From Thermosipho atlanticus DSM 15807 (GTDB lineage: Bacteria; Thermotogota; Thermotogae; Thermotogales; Fervidobacteriaceae): a stretch of 64,000 bases of DNA. The notes below the pieces were generated by a model. It was not told the DNA's origin. It saw only the letters and a list, made by a program, of their open reading frames with translations, and did no database searches. The position numbers and the translations under genes were made by a program. This document shows positions 47,499 through 56,096 of the stretch, piece by piece; the stretch's first letter is position 1; every line of letters begins with the position of its first letter. The stretch covers positions 124,001-188,000 of the forward strand of contig NZ_FQXN01000003.1 of assembly GCF_900129985.1 (NCBI RefSeq), written 5' to 3'.

Positions 47499-48833
47499 AT
47501 GGCCAAAAAAAGAGTAATTATTATGGGAGCAGCAGGACGCGATTTTCATAATTTCAACACATATTTTAGAGATAATCCTGATTATGAGGTTGTAGCATTT
47601 ACTGCTACACAAATCCCAGATATTGAAGGAAGGGTTTACCCAGCAGAACTTGCTGGAAAATTATATCCAAATGGTATACCAATTGAACCTGAAGAAAAGC
47701 TTGTTGAGCTTATTAAAAAACATAACGTTGATGAAGTTATCTTAGCATACAGTGACCTTCCACATCAATATGTTATGGAAAAAGCAGAAACGGTTCTTGC
47801 TGCTGGAGCAGATTTTAAATTGATGGGTCCAAACAATACGATGATAGAATCAACAAAACCAGTTATTTCTATTTGTGCAATTAGAACAGGCTGTGGAAAG
47901 AGTCAAACTACAAGAAGGGTTTTGGATATATTAAGAGGATTAGGAAAAAAAGTTATTTCTATTAGACATCCAATGCCATATGGTGACCTTGTAGCTCAAA
48001 AAGTTCAGAGATTTGCAGATTATTCAGATCTTGATAAACATAAATGTACAATTGAAGAAAGAGAAGAATATGAACCACATATCGATAGAAATAGTGTAAT
48101 TTATGCTGGTGTTGATTACGAAGCAATTTTAAGAGCAGCTGAAGCTGAAGATCCCGATATTATTCTTTGGGATGGTGGAAATAACGACTTTCCGTTCTAC
48201 AAAACCGATCTCTTGATTACAGTTGTAGATCCTCACAGGGCAGGCCATGAAATTTCATATTATCCTGGTATGGCAAATCTTCTCATGGCTGACGTTATTG
48301 TTATCAACAAAGAAGAAACTGCAAATATCGAAGGTATTGAGCTTGTAAGAAAAAATATTGAAAAGTGGAATCCAAATGCTTTAGTGGTTGATGCAGCTTC
48401 ACCAATATTTGTTGAAGATCCAGAAGCGATTAAGGGAAAAAGAGTGTTAGTAGTTGAAGATGGTCCAACTCTAACCCATGGAGAAATGAGATACGGTGCC
48501 GGATATGTTGCAGCAAAGAAATTTGGAGCTGCAGAAATTATTGATCCAAGGCCATTTGCTGTAGGTTCTATTATTGAGACATATAAGAAATATTCTCACT
48601 TGGATAGTATCCTCCCAGCAATGGGATATGGCGAAAAACAAATGAAAGAATTGGAAGAAACAATTAACAGATCAGATGCTGATCTAGTAATTATTGGTAC
48701 ACCAATAGATTTAAGAAGAGTAGCTAAATTAAATAAACCAGCAGTAAGAATTACGTATGAACTTCAAGAAATAGGAAAACCAAATCTTGAAGATATAATA
48801 AAGGAATTTTTGAGTAAAAAAGGTTTGCTTTAA
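47499..48833 (+). CDS. Cyclic 2,3-diphosphoglycerate synthetase-like GTPase/ATPase
   Basis: A 444-residue P-loop protein. It opens with a Rossmann-like KRVIIMGAAGRDFHNF, and a degenerate P-loop AIRTGCGKSQTTRR lies near 130. VVDPHRAGHE and VVEDGPTLTHGEMRYGAG follow. This architecture matches the family of archaeal cyclic 2,3-diphosphoglycerate synthetase, a thermoprotectant-producing enzyme, and the related COG2403 predicted GTPases. GGAGGTG precedes the ATG at 47499. It is followed by argF. Whether it makes the cyclic phosphoglycerate or acts in carbamoyl phosphate/arginine metabolism cannot be decided from sequence. The pairing with argF favours the latter; the thermophile setting, the former. 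Confidence 0.8.
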   Translation: MAKKRVIIMGAAGRDFHNFNTYFRDNPDYEVVAFTATQIPDIEGRVYPAELAGKLYPNGIPIEPEEKLVELIKKHNVDEVILAYSDLPHQYVMEKAETVLAAGADFKLMGPNNTMIESTKPVISICAIRTGCGKSQTTRRVLDILRGLGKKVISIRHPMPYGDLVAQKVQRFADYSDLDKHKCTIEEREEYEPHIDRNSVIYAGVDYEAILRAAEAEDPDIILWDGGNNDFPFYKTDLLITVVDPHRAGHEISYYPGMANLLMADVIVINKEETANIEGIELVRKNIEKWNPNALVVDAASPIFVEDPEAIKGKRVLVVEDGPTLTHGEMRYGAGYVAAKKFGAAEIIDPRPFAVGSIIETYKKYSHLDSILPAMGYGEKQMKELEETINRSDADLVIIGTPIDLRRVAKLNKPAVRITYELQEIGKPNLEDIIKEFLSKKGLL

Positions 48834-48839
48834 AATAAA

Positions 48840-48863
48840 TTAGCGGGGATTGTTCCCCGCTAA
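48840..48863 (+). other. Intercistronic hairpin between the cPGS-like gene and argF
   Basis: TTAGCGGGGA pairs perfectly with TCCCCGCTAA over a TTGT loop; the tail CTTTTAAG is a weak T tract. It may be a partial terminator or an mRNA-end stabiliser ahead of argF, whose start is 22 bp later. Confidence 0.7.
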
Positions 48864-48885
48864 CTTTTAAGCAGGAGGGGTAAAA

Positions 48886-49824
48886 ATGGGAATGAATTTA
48901 AAGGGAAGGTCTCTACTTACATTATTAGATTACACTCCCGATGAAATTAATTATTTGCTTGGATTAGCAAAGACATGTAAAGCTGATAGTAGAGCTGGTA
49001 TTGTGCATCAAAGGTTTAAAGGAAAAACTCTTGCGATGATTTTTGAGAAAAGATCTACAAGAACAAGAGTTGCATTTGAAACTGCTTTTGGCGAAGAAGG
49101 AGGCCATCCACTCTTCTTATCTACCCAAGATATTCAACTTGGTGCAAAAGAATCAATAGAAGATACAGCTAGAGTTTTAGGTAGAATGGTTGATGCAATT
49201 ATGTTTAGAGGTTTTAAACAAGAAACTGTCGAAATATTGGCCAAGTATTCAGGTGTGCCTGTTTATAATGCATTAACTGATTTGTATCACCCAACGCAGG
49301 TTTTAGCTGACCTTATGACTATTGAAGAAAATTTCGGAAAATTACGAGGAATAAAAATGGTATTTATGGGTGATGGAAGAAATAATATGGCAAATTCATT
49401 GATGATTGGTTCAGCAAAGATGGGACTTCATTACGTAATTTGTTCCCCTGAGGAATTAAGGCCAAATGAAGAGCTGGTAAAAAAATGTTTAGAAATAGCA
49501 AAAGATACAGGTGCAAAAATCGAGTTTACAGATAATGTTGATGAAGCAGTAAAAGGTGCAGATGTTATATATACAGATGTTTGGGCTTCAATGGGTGAAG
49601 AAAGCAAAGCAGAAGAGAGAAGAAAATTGTTGATGCCTTATCAAGTCAATGAAAAGGTAATGGAAAAAACTGGAAAATCAGAAACGATTTTTATGCATTG
49701 TTTGCCAGCGGTAAAAGGTGAAGAGGTTACATTTGATGTAATTGAAGGAAATCAAAGTAAAGTTTGGGACGAAGCTGAAAATAGGAAACATACTATTAAA
49801 GCTTTAATGCTTGCAACAATATAA
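48886..49824 (+). CDS. argF: Ornithine carbamoyltransferase
   Basis: Transfers the carbamoyl group from carbamoyl phosphate to ornithine, giving citrulline, or runs in reverse in arginine fermentation. The 312-residue enzyme has the carbamoyl-phosphate site STRTR (57-61), the ornithine-side FMHCLPA and the DVWASMGEE loop. GCAGGAGGGG precedes the ATG. No other arg genes are adjacent; only the cPGS-like gene precedes it. The anabolic (ArgF) or catabolic (ArcB) role cannot be told. Confidence 0.95.
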   Translation: MGMNLKGRSLLTLLDYTPDEINYLLGLAKTCKADSRAGIVHQRFKGKTLAMIFEKRSTRTRVAFETAFGEEGGHPLFLSTQDIQLGAKESIEDTARVLGRMVDAIMFRGFKQETVEILAKYSGVPVYNALTDLYHPTQVLADLMTIEENFGKLRGIKMVFMGDGRNNMANSLMIGSAKMGLHYVICSPEELRPNEELVKKCLEIAKDTGAKIEFTDNVDEAVKGADVIYTDVWASMGEESKAEERRKLLMPYQVNEKVMEKTGKSETIFMHCLPAVKGEEVTFDVIEGNQSKVWDEAENRKHTIKALMLATI

Positions 49825-49852
49825 CTAGAATTCTTGAATTATAGAAAAGTAT

Positions 49853-49885
49853 AATAAAGGCCCTCTACAAAAGAGGGCCTTTATT
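49853..49885. terminator. Bidirectional terminator between argF and the HAD gene
   Basis: AATAAAGGCCCTCT pairs over 14 bp with AGAGGGCCTTTATT, loop ACAAA. Confidence 0.9.
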
Positions 49886-49898
49886 ATCTTCAAATAAA

Positions 49899-50519
49899 TT
49901 AAAATATCTTTTCCCATTTATCTTCTTCACTTATGTGGAAAAATTTTATTCCTACTTTTTCGCATGATTTATCATATTCTGTATCTCCAATCATTACACA
50001 TTCATTAGGAGAGATATTCAATTCTTCCATGATTTCTTTGAAAAATAATGGATTTGGTTTAGCAAAATGTGAATTTTCCATGTGAGCTATGTAGGTAAAG
50101 TTTTCAGGTTTAAGACCAACAAATCTTATCCTTTTTAATGTGGCAATTTCAGGGAATAAAGGGTTGGAAGCAAATATTAATTTTTTATTTGTTGTTTTAA
50201 TCTTTTCAACAAGTTTTTTATTGGGTTTCATTACTTTTCCTACTTTATCGAATTCGTTTTCGTAAAAATCAAAGAAAAGGTTATACCAAAACTCCCTGTC
50301 GTATTTGTCTTTTGAAACAATAACTTCTAGGAAACTATCGAATAAAAACTTTTCAGGATTTTGATTTTTTAGAATTTCTTCGATAGAACTCATTACCATT
50401 TTATAAATATATTCAATAGGTAATTGAGATTTTTTACTCAATTCTAGAAAGTATAATTTCATAAAATCTTGCTCAGGTGTTTCGACGATTGTTCCGTCGT
50501 AATCAAGAAATATATACAT
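49899..50519 (-). CDS. HAD-superfamily hydrolase
   Basis: A 206-residue phosphatase-like protein. Motif I is FLDYDGTIVET (nucleophile Asp6, acid/base Asp8), motif II is IFASNP, and motif III/IV is KPNPLFFKEIMEEL plus MIGDTEYDK. A helical cap lies between motifs I and II. The start is ATG at 50519 after GGGGAGGAA. The substrate is unknown; size and cap suggest a small phosphorylated metabolite. It overlaps or abuts the nitroreductase gene and is co-transcribed with it. Confidence 0.85.
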   Translation of the reverse strand: MYIFLDYDGTIVETPEQDFMKLYFLELSKKSQLPIEYIYKMVMSSIEEILKNQNPEKFLFDSFLEVIVSKDKYDREFWYNLFFDFYENEFDKVGKVMKPNKKLVEKIKTTNKKLIFASNPLFPEIATLKRIRFVGLKPENFTYIAHMENSHFAKPNPLFFKEIMEELNISPNECVMIGDTEYDKSCEKVGIKFFHISEEDKWEKIF

Positions 50520-50533
50520 GATAATTCCTCCCC

Positions 50534-51094
50534 TCAAAATTTATCATAATTTAAAATTTTTTCTAACTTTTTTCTACTTAACTTTTTTTTGTTTTCATTT
50601 GGATAACCAATGGGAAGTATAACTTCAAGATTGTAAAGAGTTGGAGCATTAACAATTTTTGAAATTTCTTTGGGGTTGGGTGGAGTATAAGTTACTGTCG
50701 AAAGATTTTTTTCTTCAAGTGCAAGTAACATGTATCCTATTGATAACCATGTCGATTCTTTTGAAAATGGGAATCGTTTATCTGAAAAAACCAAAATGAG
50801 ATATGGGGCATTAGATAAAAATTCTTTTTTCCAGTTAATATTATGATTTAATAAAAAATTTTTTAATTTCCCCTTTGAGTTTTCATAAAATGTTTTTTCA
50901 GCTTTTTCAGCAATTTCTCTAATTTTATCTTTTATCTTTTGATTGGTAATTAGTAGAAAATGCCATGGTTGGGAATTCATTCCTGACGGAGCTTCTTTTG
51001 CAGTTGATATTGCATATAAAATATCATTTAACGGTGGAATATTGTTATTGAATTTTCTTATAGTTCTTCGCCTTTTAGCAAATTCAAAAATCAT
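50534..51094 (-). CDS. Nitroreductase-family flavoprotein
   Basis: A 186-residue FMN-dependent oxidoreductase. The N-terminal RRRTIRKFNNN contacts the FMN phosphate, APSGMNSQPWHFLLIT is the family signature, and ILPIGYPNENKKK forms the C-terminal loop. Members reduce nitro compounds, quinones or flavins with NAD(P)H, and the physiological substrate is unclear. AGGGAGGTAA precedes the ATG. Confidence 0.9.
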   Translation of the reverse strand: MIFEFAKRRRTIRKFNNNIPPLNDILYAISTAKEAPSGMNSQPWHFLLITNQKIKDKIREIAEKAEKTFYENSKGKLKNFLLNHNINWKKEFLSNAPYLILVFSDKRFPFSKESTWLSIGYMLLALEEKNLSTVTYTPPNPKEISKIVNAPTLYNLEVILPIGYPNENKKKLSRKKLEKILNYDKF

Positions 51095-51193
51095 TGTTGT
51101 TACCTCCCTAATAAAAATTCATTAATGATTATATCATAGAAGATTAAATTTTATTAAATATATAGTATAATATTTTAGGAAAGGGGTGATAAT

Positions 51194-52021
51194 ATCTTAG
51201 AAAAATTGCTGTATAAACTTACTGATATTGTTGTAGTGAAAAATGAAAAAGGTGTCGAAATTGTTTATAGTAAATATGCAAAAATAGAATCAGAAAAAAT
51301 ATTTAAATTATTTTTTGTTGAAAATAAGAAAGCATTGCGTGAAAATGATGAAGGACAATTTGAATTTGATTATAACGGGAGAGTTTTTAAGGTTGTTTAT
51401 GTAAAATTAAAGAATGGAAATATGATGTTTTCATTTCAGGAAATATCTAAATTTAAAGAATTTGAATTTTACAGAAATGTTTTGGAATTTATAAAAGTGG
51501 TGCAAGAAGGATATTTGGAAAAGTTATTTTCCGGAAAATTTACTAGAAAAGATTGGAAATTTTTATTAAAAAATTTTGTAAAAAGTTTCCCAAATGTTGA
51601 TTCTGCCAGTTTAATATTAAAGGATAAAGATGGGTATTTTAGATACATAGCCGCTTATAATCATGATATGAGAGGATTGAAAGCTTTGAAATTAAGAAAG
51701 GAAGATTTTGTTCCAGAAAGATTTGAAAAAGTAACTGTAATAAAACTTGACGAAATTGTTGAAGAATTTCATTTTTCTACTAAAAGAAGGGAAAAAATTG
51801 CTGAAAAACTTACGAAATTTGGTAATTTAACAAGGATAAAATCACTAATATCAATTCCAATATTTGTTGATAATGAATGTATAGGATTTTTAGTAGCAGA
51901 TAGTTGGGAAAGAGAAGATGCATTTGATAGAAAAGTTTTTGAATTTATTGCAGGTATAGTTTCAAATATTTTGTCGGATGTTTTTCAAAAAACCGATATA
52001 TATGAAAAAAGTTTTGTTTAA
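51194..52021 (+). CDS. GAF-domain protein, probable non-AUG (AUC) start
   Basis: About 275 residues. The C-terminal half (about 115-265) looks like a GAF small-molecule sensor fold: FPNVDSASLILKDKDGYFRY, then LISIPIFVDNECIGFLVADS and a final helix. The N-terminal half may be a PAS-like sheet. There is no output domain, so it likely works by partner binding. The ribosome site GGGGTGAT (51183-51190) is followed at normal distance by in-frame ATC at 51194; the first standard start, TTG at 51206, is 15 or more bases away. No ATG is available near it. A TATAAT lies at 51166-51171. Confidence 0.7.
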   Translation: MLEKLLYKLTDIVVVKNEKGVEIVYSKYAKIESEKIFKLFFVENKKALRENDEGQFEFDYNGRVFKVVYVKLKNGNMMFSFQEISKFKEFEFYRNVLEFIKVVQEGYLEKLFSGKFTRKDWKFLLKNFVKSFPNVDSASLILKDKDGYFRYIAAYNHDMRGLKALKLRKEDFVPERFEKVTVIKLDEIVEEFHFSTKRREKIAEKLTKFGNLTRIKSLISIPIFVDNECIGFLVADSWEREDAFDRKVFEFIAGIVSNILSDVFQKTDIYEKSFV

Positions 52022-52075
52022 ATAATAATATATTAAAATATTAAGATGTTTGGGATGTTAACGGGAGGGAAATTT

Positions 52076-54541
52076 ATGAAGAAATTTTTTGTTGTATTAT
52101 TACTATTAACATTTTTTCTTTTAGTATTTTCCAATTGGCAAGACAAAGTTATTTATTTCATAATGATAGATCGCTTTAACGATGGTAATCCTACGAACAA
52201 TGATCAGGGATATAAGGAATATAATCCTAAAGATGGGGCAAAATTCAGTGGCGGAGATTTAGAGGGAATAATCCAAAAAATTGATTATATAAAAGGTTTA
52301 GGAGTTGATGGAATATGGATAACTCCGCCAGTTGCAAATCAATGGTGGGATCCATGGGTTAATTATGGGGGATACCATGGATATTGGGCAAGAAATTTTA
52401 AACAAGTTGATGAACATTTTGGAACTTTAGAAGATTATAAAATGTTAGCAAAAGTTTTACATGAGAATGGAATGGCGTTAATCCAAGATATTGTTGTCAA
52501 TCATGTTGGAAATTACTTTAGGTTTAGAAATGGTAAATTTGAATTAAATAGAAATAGTATTCCAACAAGTGCACCTACTCAGTACCCGTTCAATTTAAAT
52601 AATTTTGATGATCCAGAGCAAAAAAATATGAATATATATCATTGGACCGAAGATATTAAAGATTATAAAGATCCAAAACAAAGATTAAACAATCAACTTT
52701 CAGGTTTAGATGATTTAAATACTGAAAATCCAATTGTTCGAAAAGCGTTAAAAGATTCATATAAATATTGGATAAAAGAAGTTGGAGTGGACGGTTTTAG
52801 AGTTGATACTGCAATGTATGTGCCTAAAGATTTTTGGAGGGATTTCTTTTTAAGTGAGAATGGAATATATTCTGTGAAAGACAATTTCATATCATTTGGA
52901 GAAGTATGGCTTACTTCCAAGCCTCTTAACAATGATGCTGAAAAAGAAATAAGTTCATATTTCGATAATGGTTTTAATGCTATGCTTGACTTTCCATTGA
53001 ATGAAGAAATAAAACGTGTAATCAAAGGTGGGCAACCTACAAAATATCTAGCATACAGGTTAGAAAAGAGAAACGAACTTTTAAACAAGGGTCTTTTAGT
53101 TACATTTATTGATAACCATGATATGGAAAGATTTTTAAATGGAACACAACCGGTCGTTTTAGAACAAGCCTTGTTATTTTTGATGACAATTCCAGGTATG
53201 CCCGTTATTTATTACGGTACCGAGCAGTATTTTACTGAGACAAGAGCTTCAATGTTTAAAAATGGATGGGGTTCGAAAAATATAGATCATTTTAATCAAG
53301 AAAGTGATATTTATAAGTTCTTAAAGAAAGCTATTGCTTTTAGAAAACAAAATCCTGCAACAAGATATGGAAAGGTTAAACCTATTTATTCAGAGAAAAC
53401 TTCGGGTATTTTGATATATTTGTTGGAAAGTGAAGAACAAAAATTATTGGTTGTTATGAATACTGCAAATGAAAAAAAGATTGCAAATGTGAAGACCGAT
53501 TTAGAAGAAGGTACAATTTTAAAACCTATTTACAACTTTAGAGGTCAGTCGTATAACATTACCATAAAAAATGGAGGACAGCTATCAATAATAGTACCTG
53601 AAAGGAGTCTAGTTGTATATGAAATTTCGAATGAAAAAGCGGAAGTTAAAGATGTTAATTTTGATTTTACTGTAAATCTTGAGAACAATATGGTTATAAA
53701 AGATGAGTTTGTAGTAGAAGGTAAAACAAATGCAAAAATCGTTTATATTTATATTGATGGAAAATATAATTCCAAAAAGAAAATAGAAGTTGAGGATGGA
53801 AAGTTTTCCTTTTTAATTGATCCATACAAATTTGATCCTGGAGAACATAAAATTCTTTTTAAATTGAGAGGAAAAAGTATAAAAGAAATTAAGTATCTTG
53901 AAGAAATGAATTTTTACATTGATATTCAAAAGAAAGAATTAACTTTTGCACTTGATCCAGTTAATGATGATAAAGGCCCATTTGGAAGATATCTATATCC
54001 AACGGATCCTTCTTTTAAAAGGCAAATGGATATTGTTGGCGCTAAAGTTGAAAAGATTGGTTCTACTTTAATATTGTACATAAAGCCAAGGAATCTAACG
54101 ACAAGTTGGAATCCACCTAATGGTTTTGATCATGTGACATACCAAATTTTTATCGATGTTCCCACGAAAAAAGGTGCAAGGGTCCTCCCATTCCAAAATT
54201 ATGAAATAGAAGACTGGGATTATGAAATATTTGTTACAGGATGGTCTTCAGCCATGTATTCAGCAGAAGGCGCAAGTGCAAAAAAATTTGGAAATCAAAT
54301 TTTATCTCCAGATGTCTCTGTGGACAATGGATGGGTAAAAATAATAATTAAGGGATATGCTTTTGATAATCCTGAAAGTTTTAATAATTGGAAAATTTAC
54401 ATAACTTCATGGGACTATGATGGGGTTGAAGCAAGATTTAGACCAATTTATAAAGAACCAAAAGCTTATGTTATAGGCGGTGGTAAAGAGACTGATCCTT
54501 ATATAATGGATGATATAACCTTAATTCTAAAAGATGAATAA
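52076..54541 (+). CDS. Secreted alpha-amylase-family (GH13) glucan hydrolase with C-terminal modules
   Basis: An 821-residue exported enzyme. A signal peptide (1 to about 19, ending LVFS) leads into the GH13 barrel, starting DKVIYFIMIDRFNDGNP. Catalytic residues are Asp244 (GFRVDT), Glu276 (FGEVWL) and Asp349 (IDNHD). A beta-sandwich follows (about 450-520), then a linker domain and a C-terminal region (about 620-815) resembling the glucodextranase C-terminal/DOMON-like carbohydrate-binding module (DPVNDDKGPFGRYLYPTD). It probably cuts starch, pullulan or maltodextrins outside the cell. The ATG at 52076 follows GGGAGGG. The end overlaps the region before the reductase start by few bases. Confidence 0.92.
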   Translation: MKKFFVVLLLLTFFLLVFSNWQDKVIYFIMIDRFNDGNPTNNDQGYKEYNPKDGAKFSGGDLEGIIQKIDYIKGLGVDGIWITPPVANQWWDPWVNYGGYHGYWARNFKQVDEHFGTLEDYKMLAKVLHENGMALIQDIVVNHVGNYFRFRNGKFELNRNSIPTSAPTQYPFNLNNFDDPEQKNMNIYHWTEDIKDYKDPKQRLNNQLSGLDDLNTENPIVRKALKDSYKYWIKEVGVDGFRVDTAMYVPKDFWRDFFLSENGIYSVKDNFISFGEVWLTSKPLNNDAEKEISSYFDNGFNAMLDFPLNEEIKRVIKGGQPTKYLAYRLEKRNELLNKGLLVTFIDNHDMERFLNGTQPVVLEQALLFLMTIPGMPVIYYGTEQYFTETRASMFKNGWGSKNIDHFNQESDIYKFLKKAIAFRKQNPATRYGKVKPIYSEKTSGILIYLLESEEQKLLVVMNTANEKKIANVKTDLEEGTILKPIYNFRGQSYNITIKNGGQLSIIVPERSLVVYEISNEKAEVKDVNFDFTVNLENNMVIKDEFVVEGKTNAKIVYIYIDGKYNSKKKIEVEDGKFSFLIDPYKFDPGEHKILFKLRGKSIKEIKYLEEMNFYIDIQKKELTFALDPVNDDKGPFGRYLYPTDPSFKRQMDIVGAKVEKIGSTLILYIKPRNLTTSWNPPNGFDHVTYQIFIDVPTKKGARVLPFQNYEIEDWDYEIFVTGWSSAMYSAEGASAKKFGNQILSPDVSVDNGWVKIIIKGYAFDNPESFNNWKIYITSWDYDGVEARFRPIYKEPKAYVIGGGKETDPYIMDDITLILKDE

Positions 54542-54560
54542 ACTATACGGGAGTGATAGA

Positions 54561-55619
54561 ATGGAATTTTTTGACAAAGAATCAACAAATTCAAAAATGG
54601 ATACTCATAATAAAGTGATCATAAATATTAATAATGGGAAAAAGAAATTAATAGTTAGCCCTGGAAACTCCCTACTATTTACTTTGGCTTCACAAGGAAT
54701 CTTTGTTCCATCAGTGTGTGGAGGTAGAGGAATTTGTGGAGCTTGCAAAGTCAAAGTGAACACTGATGTTGGAGATTATCTTCCTAAGGAACTTTCACAT
54801 ATGTCAAAAGATGAAATTGAAGACAACGTAAGGCTTGCATGTCAGGTAACTGTAGAGAGAGATATAGAAATAATTCTTCCTGAAAAATTATTTAGTGTAA
54901 ATAAATATTTTGGTAGGGTAGTTTCAATAAGAGATGTTACCCATGATATCAAAGAATTGAAGATACAGTTTTCTGAAGAATTTAATTTTAAGGCTGGTCA
55001 GTATGTTCAGATAGTAATTCCACCATATGGTCAAATTAAACAATCTACCCAAAGAGCATATTCTATAGCTTCTTTGCCAAGCAAAAAACATGAAATAGAA
55101 CTGTTGATACGTTTAGTTCCTGATGGAATTGCTACAACTTATATACACAACTACTTAAAAGAGGGAGATAAATTGGAAATCATAGGTCCATTAGGTGATT
55201 TTTATTTAAGAGATACTAATGTAGATGTAATTTGTGTTGCCGGTGGATCGGGGATGGCACCTATAAAGTCTATTATATTGGATATGTTGGAAAAAGGGCT
55301 GACACATAGACATGTGTGGTACTTTTTTGGAGCTCGTACTGAAAAAGATCTGTTTTACGTTGACTTATTTAGAGATATTGAGAAAAAATGGGAAAAATTT
55401 CATTTTATTCCGGTTATTTCTGAACCAGAAAATCCTGAACTTTGGAATGGCGAAATTGGTTTAGTTACTGATGTTATGGTAAAATATTTGGAAAGGGTAA
55501 TTGATAAAGGAACTTCCAAAGAAGCGTACTTATGCGGTAGTCCGGGGATGATAAATGCATGTGAAAAATTGCTTAAAGAGCATGGGATTGATAAAGTATA
55601 TTATGATAAATTTGCTTAA
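54561..55619 (+). CDS. NqrF-like 2Fe-2S ferredoxin-NAD(P)H oxidoreductase (soluble)
   Basis: A 352-residue electron-transfer flavoprotein. The N-terminal plant-type ferredoxin domain has Cys53, Cys59, Cys62 and Cys94 (VCGGRGICGAC, then LACQV). The FAD domain has QRAYSIASLPS and the NAD domain VAGGSGMAPIKS and LCGSPGMI. Unlike NqrF it lacks an N-terminal membrane helix, so it is closer to soluble phenol-hydroxylase-type reductases. GGGAGTGATAGA precedes the ATG at 54561. It heads a tight cluster with an unknown protein, a peroxiredoxin and a base-excision glycosylase, suggesting oxidative-stress duty. Confidence 0.9.
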   Translation: MEFFDKESTNSKMDTHNKVIININNGKKKLIVSPGNSLLFTLASQGIFVPSVCGGRGICGACKVKVNTDVGDYLPKELSHMSKDEIEDNVRLACQVTVERDIEIILPEKLFSVNKYFGRVVSIRDVTHDIKELKIQFSEEFNFKAGQYVQIVIPPYGQIKQSTQRAYSIASLPSKKHEIELLIRLVPDGIATTYIHNYLKEGDKLEIIGPLGDFYLRDTNVDVICVAGGSGMAPIKSIILDMLEKGLTHRHVWYFFGARTEKDLFYVDLFRDIEKKWEKFHFIPVISEPENPELWNGEIGLVTDVMVKYLERVIDKGTSKEAYLCGSPGMINACEKLLKEHGIDKVYYDKFA

Positions 55620-55631
55620 GGGGTTGGTGAT

Positions 55632-56096
55632 ATGGAATTAACACCTGAGATAATTAAGATTCAAGAAAATATGAAACCAGGAGTTATAACAGCTGAAGGG
55701 TTTTTAGGGAATGATAGTAGGAATATTGTGGAAATAATAAGAGATGATGAACGTGAGATGACAAAGCTTGGATTGAATTTTGAGGTTGTTGCTAAAAAAA
55801 TGAGAGAATTGCTAAATAATGGTAAAAAAGGTTTTGAATTACCTGTGAGATTTGGAAAATTTGAAGTTATAGTATATGAAGCTAGGGGTTTTTTACCATG
55901 CCCATTTCAGGATGGGATTTTTAGAAAAGTAATAGCAGTTGTGACTAATTCTGAAATAAATAAATCTATGACGTTTAGTGAACTGTCTGTTCATCTTTTG
56001 GAAGTGCATCATTTTCTACAAGGAAAAGGGTCGAAATTTAGACTAGAGCCGATGGAGATTAAGGAAATTCTTTTTGGAGGTGAGGCTTTTGATTGA
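55632..56096 (+). CDS. Conserved-looking protein of unknown function in the redox/repair cluster
   Basis: A 154-residue soluble protein with no recognised motif. One Cys (LPCPFQD) and a His pair (LLEVHHFLQGKGSKF) near the C-terminus could bind a metal, but this is speculative. It begins with GGGGTTGGTGAT and ATG 12 bp after the reductase, and its end overlaps the peroxiredoxin start by 8 bp, so it belongs to the same operon. The predicted fold is mixed alpha/beta. Confidence 0.75.
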   Translation: MELTPEIIKIQENMKPGVITAEGFLGNDSRNIVEIIRDDEREMTKLGLNFEVVAKKMRELLNNGKKGFELPVRFGKFEVIVYEARGFLPCPFQDGIFRKVIAVVTNSEINKSMTFSELSVHLLEVHHFLQGKGSKFRLEPMEIKEILFGGEAFD

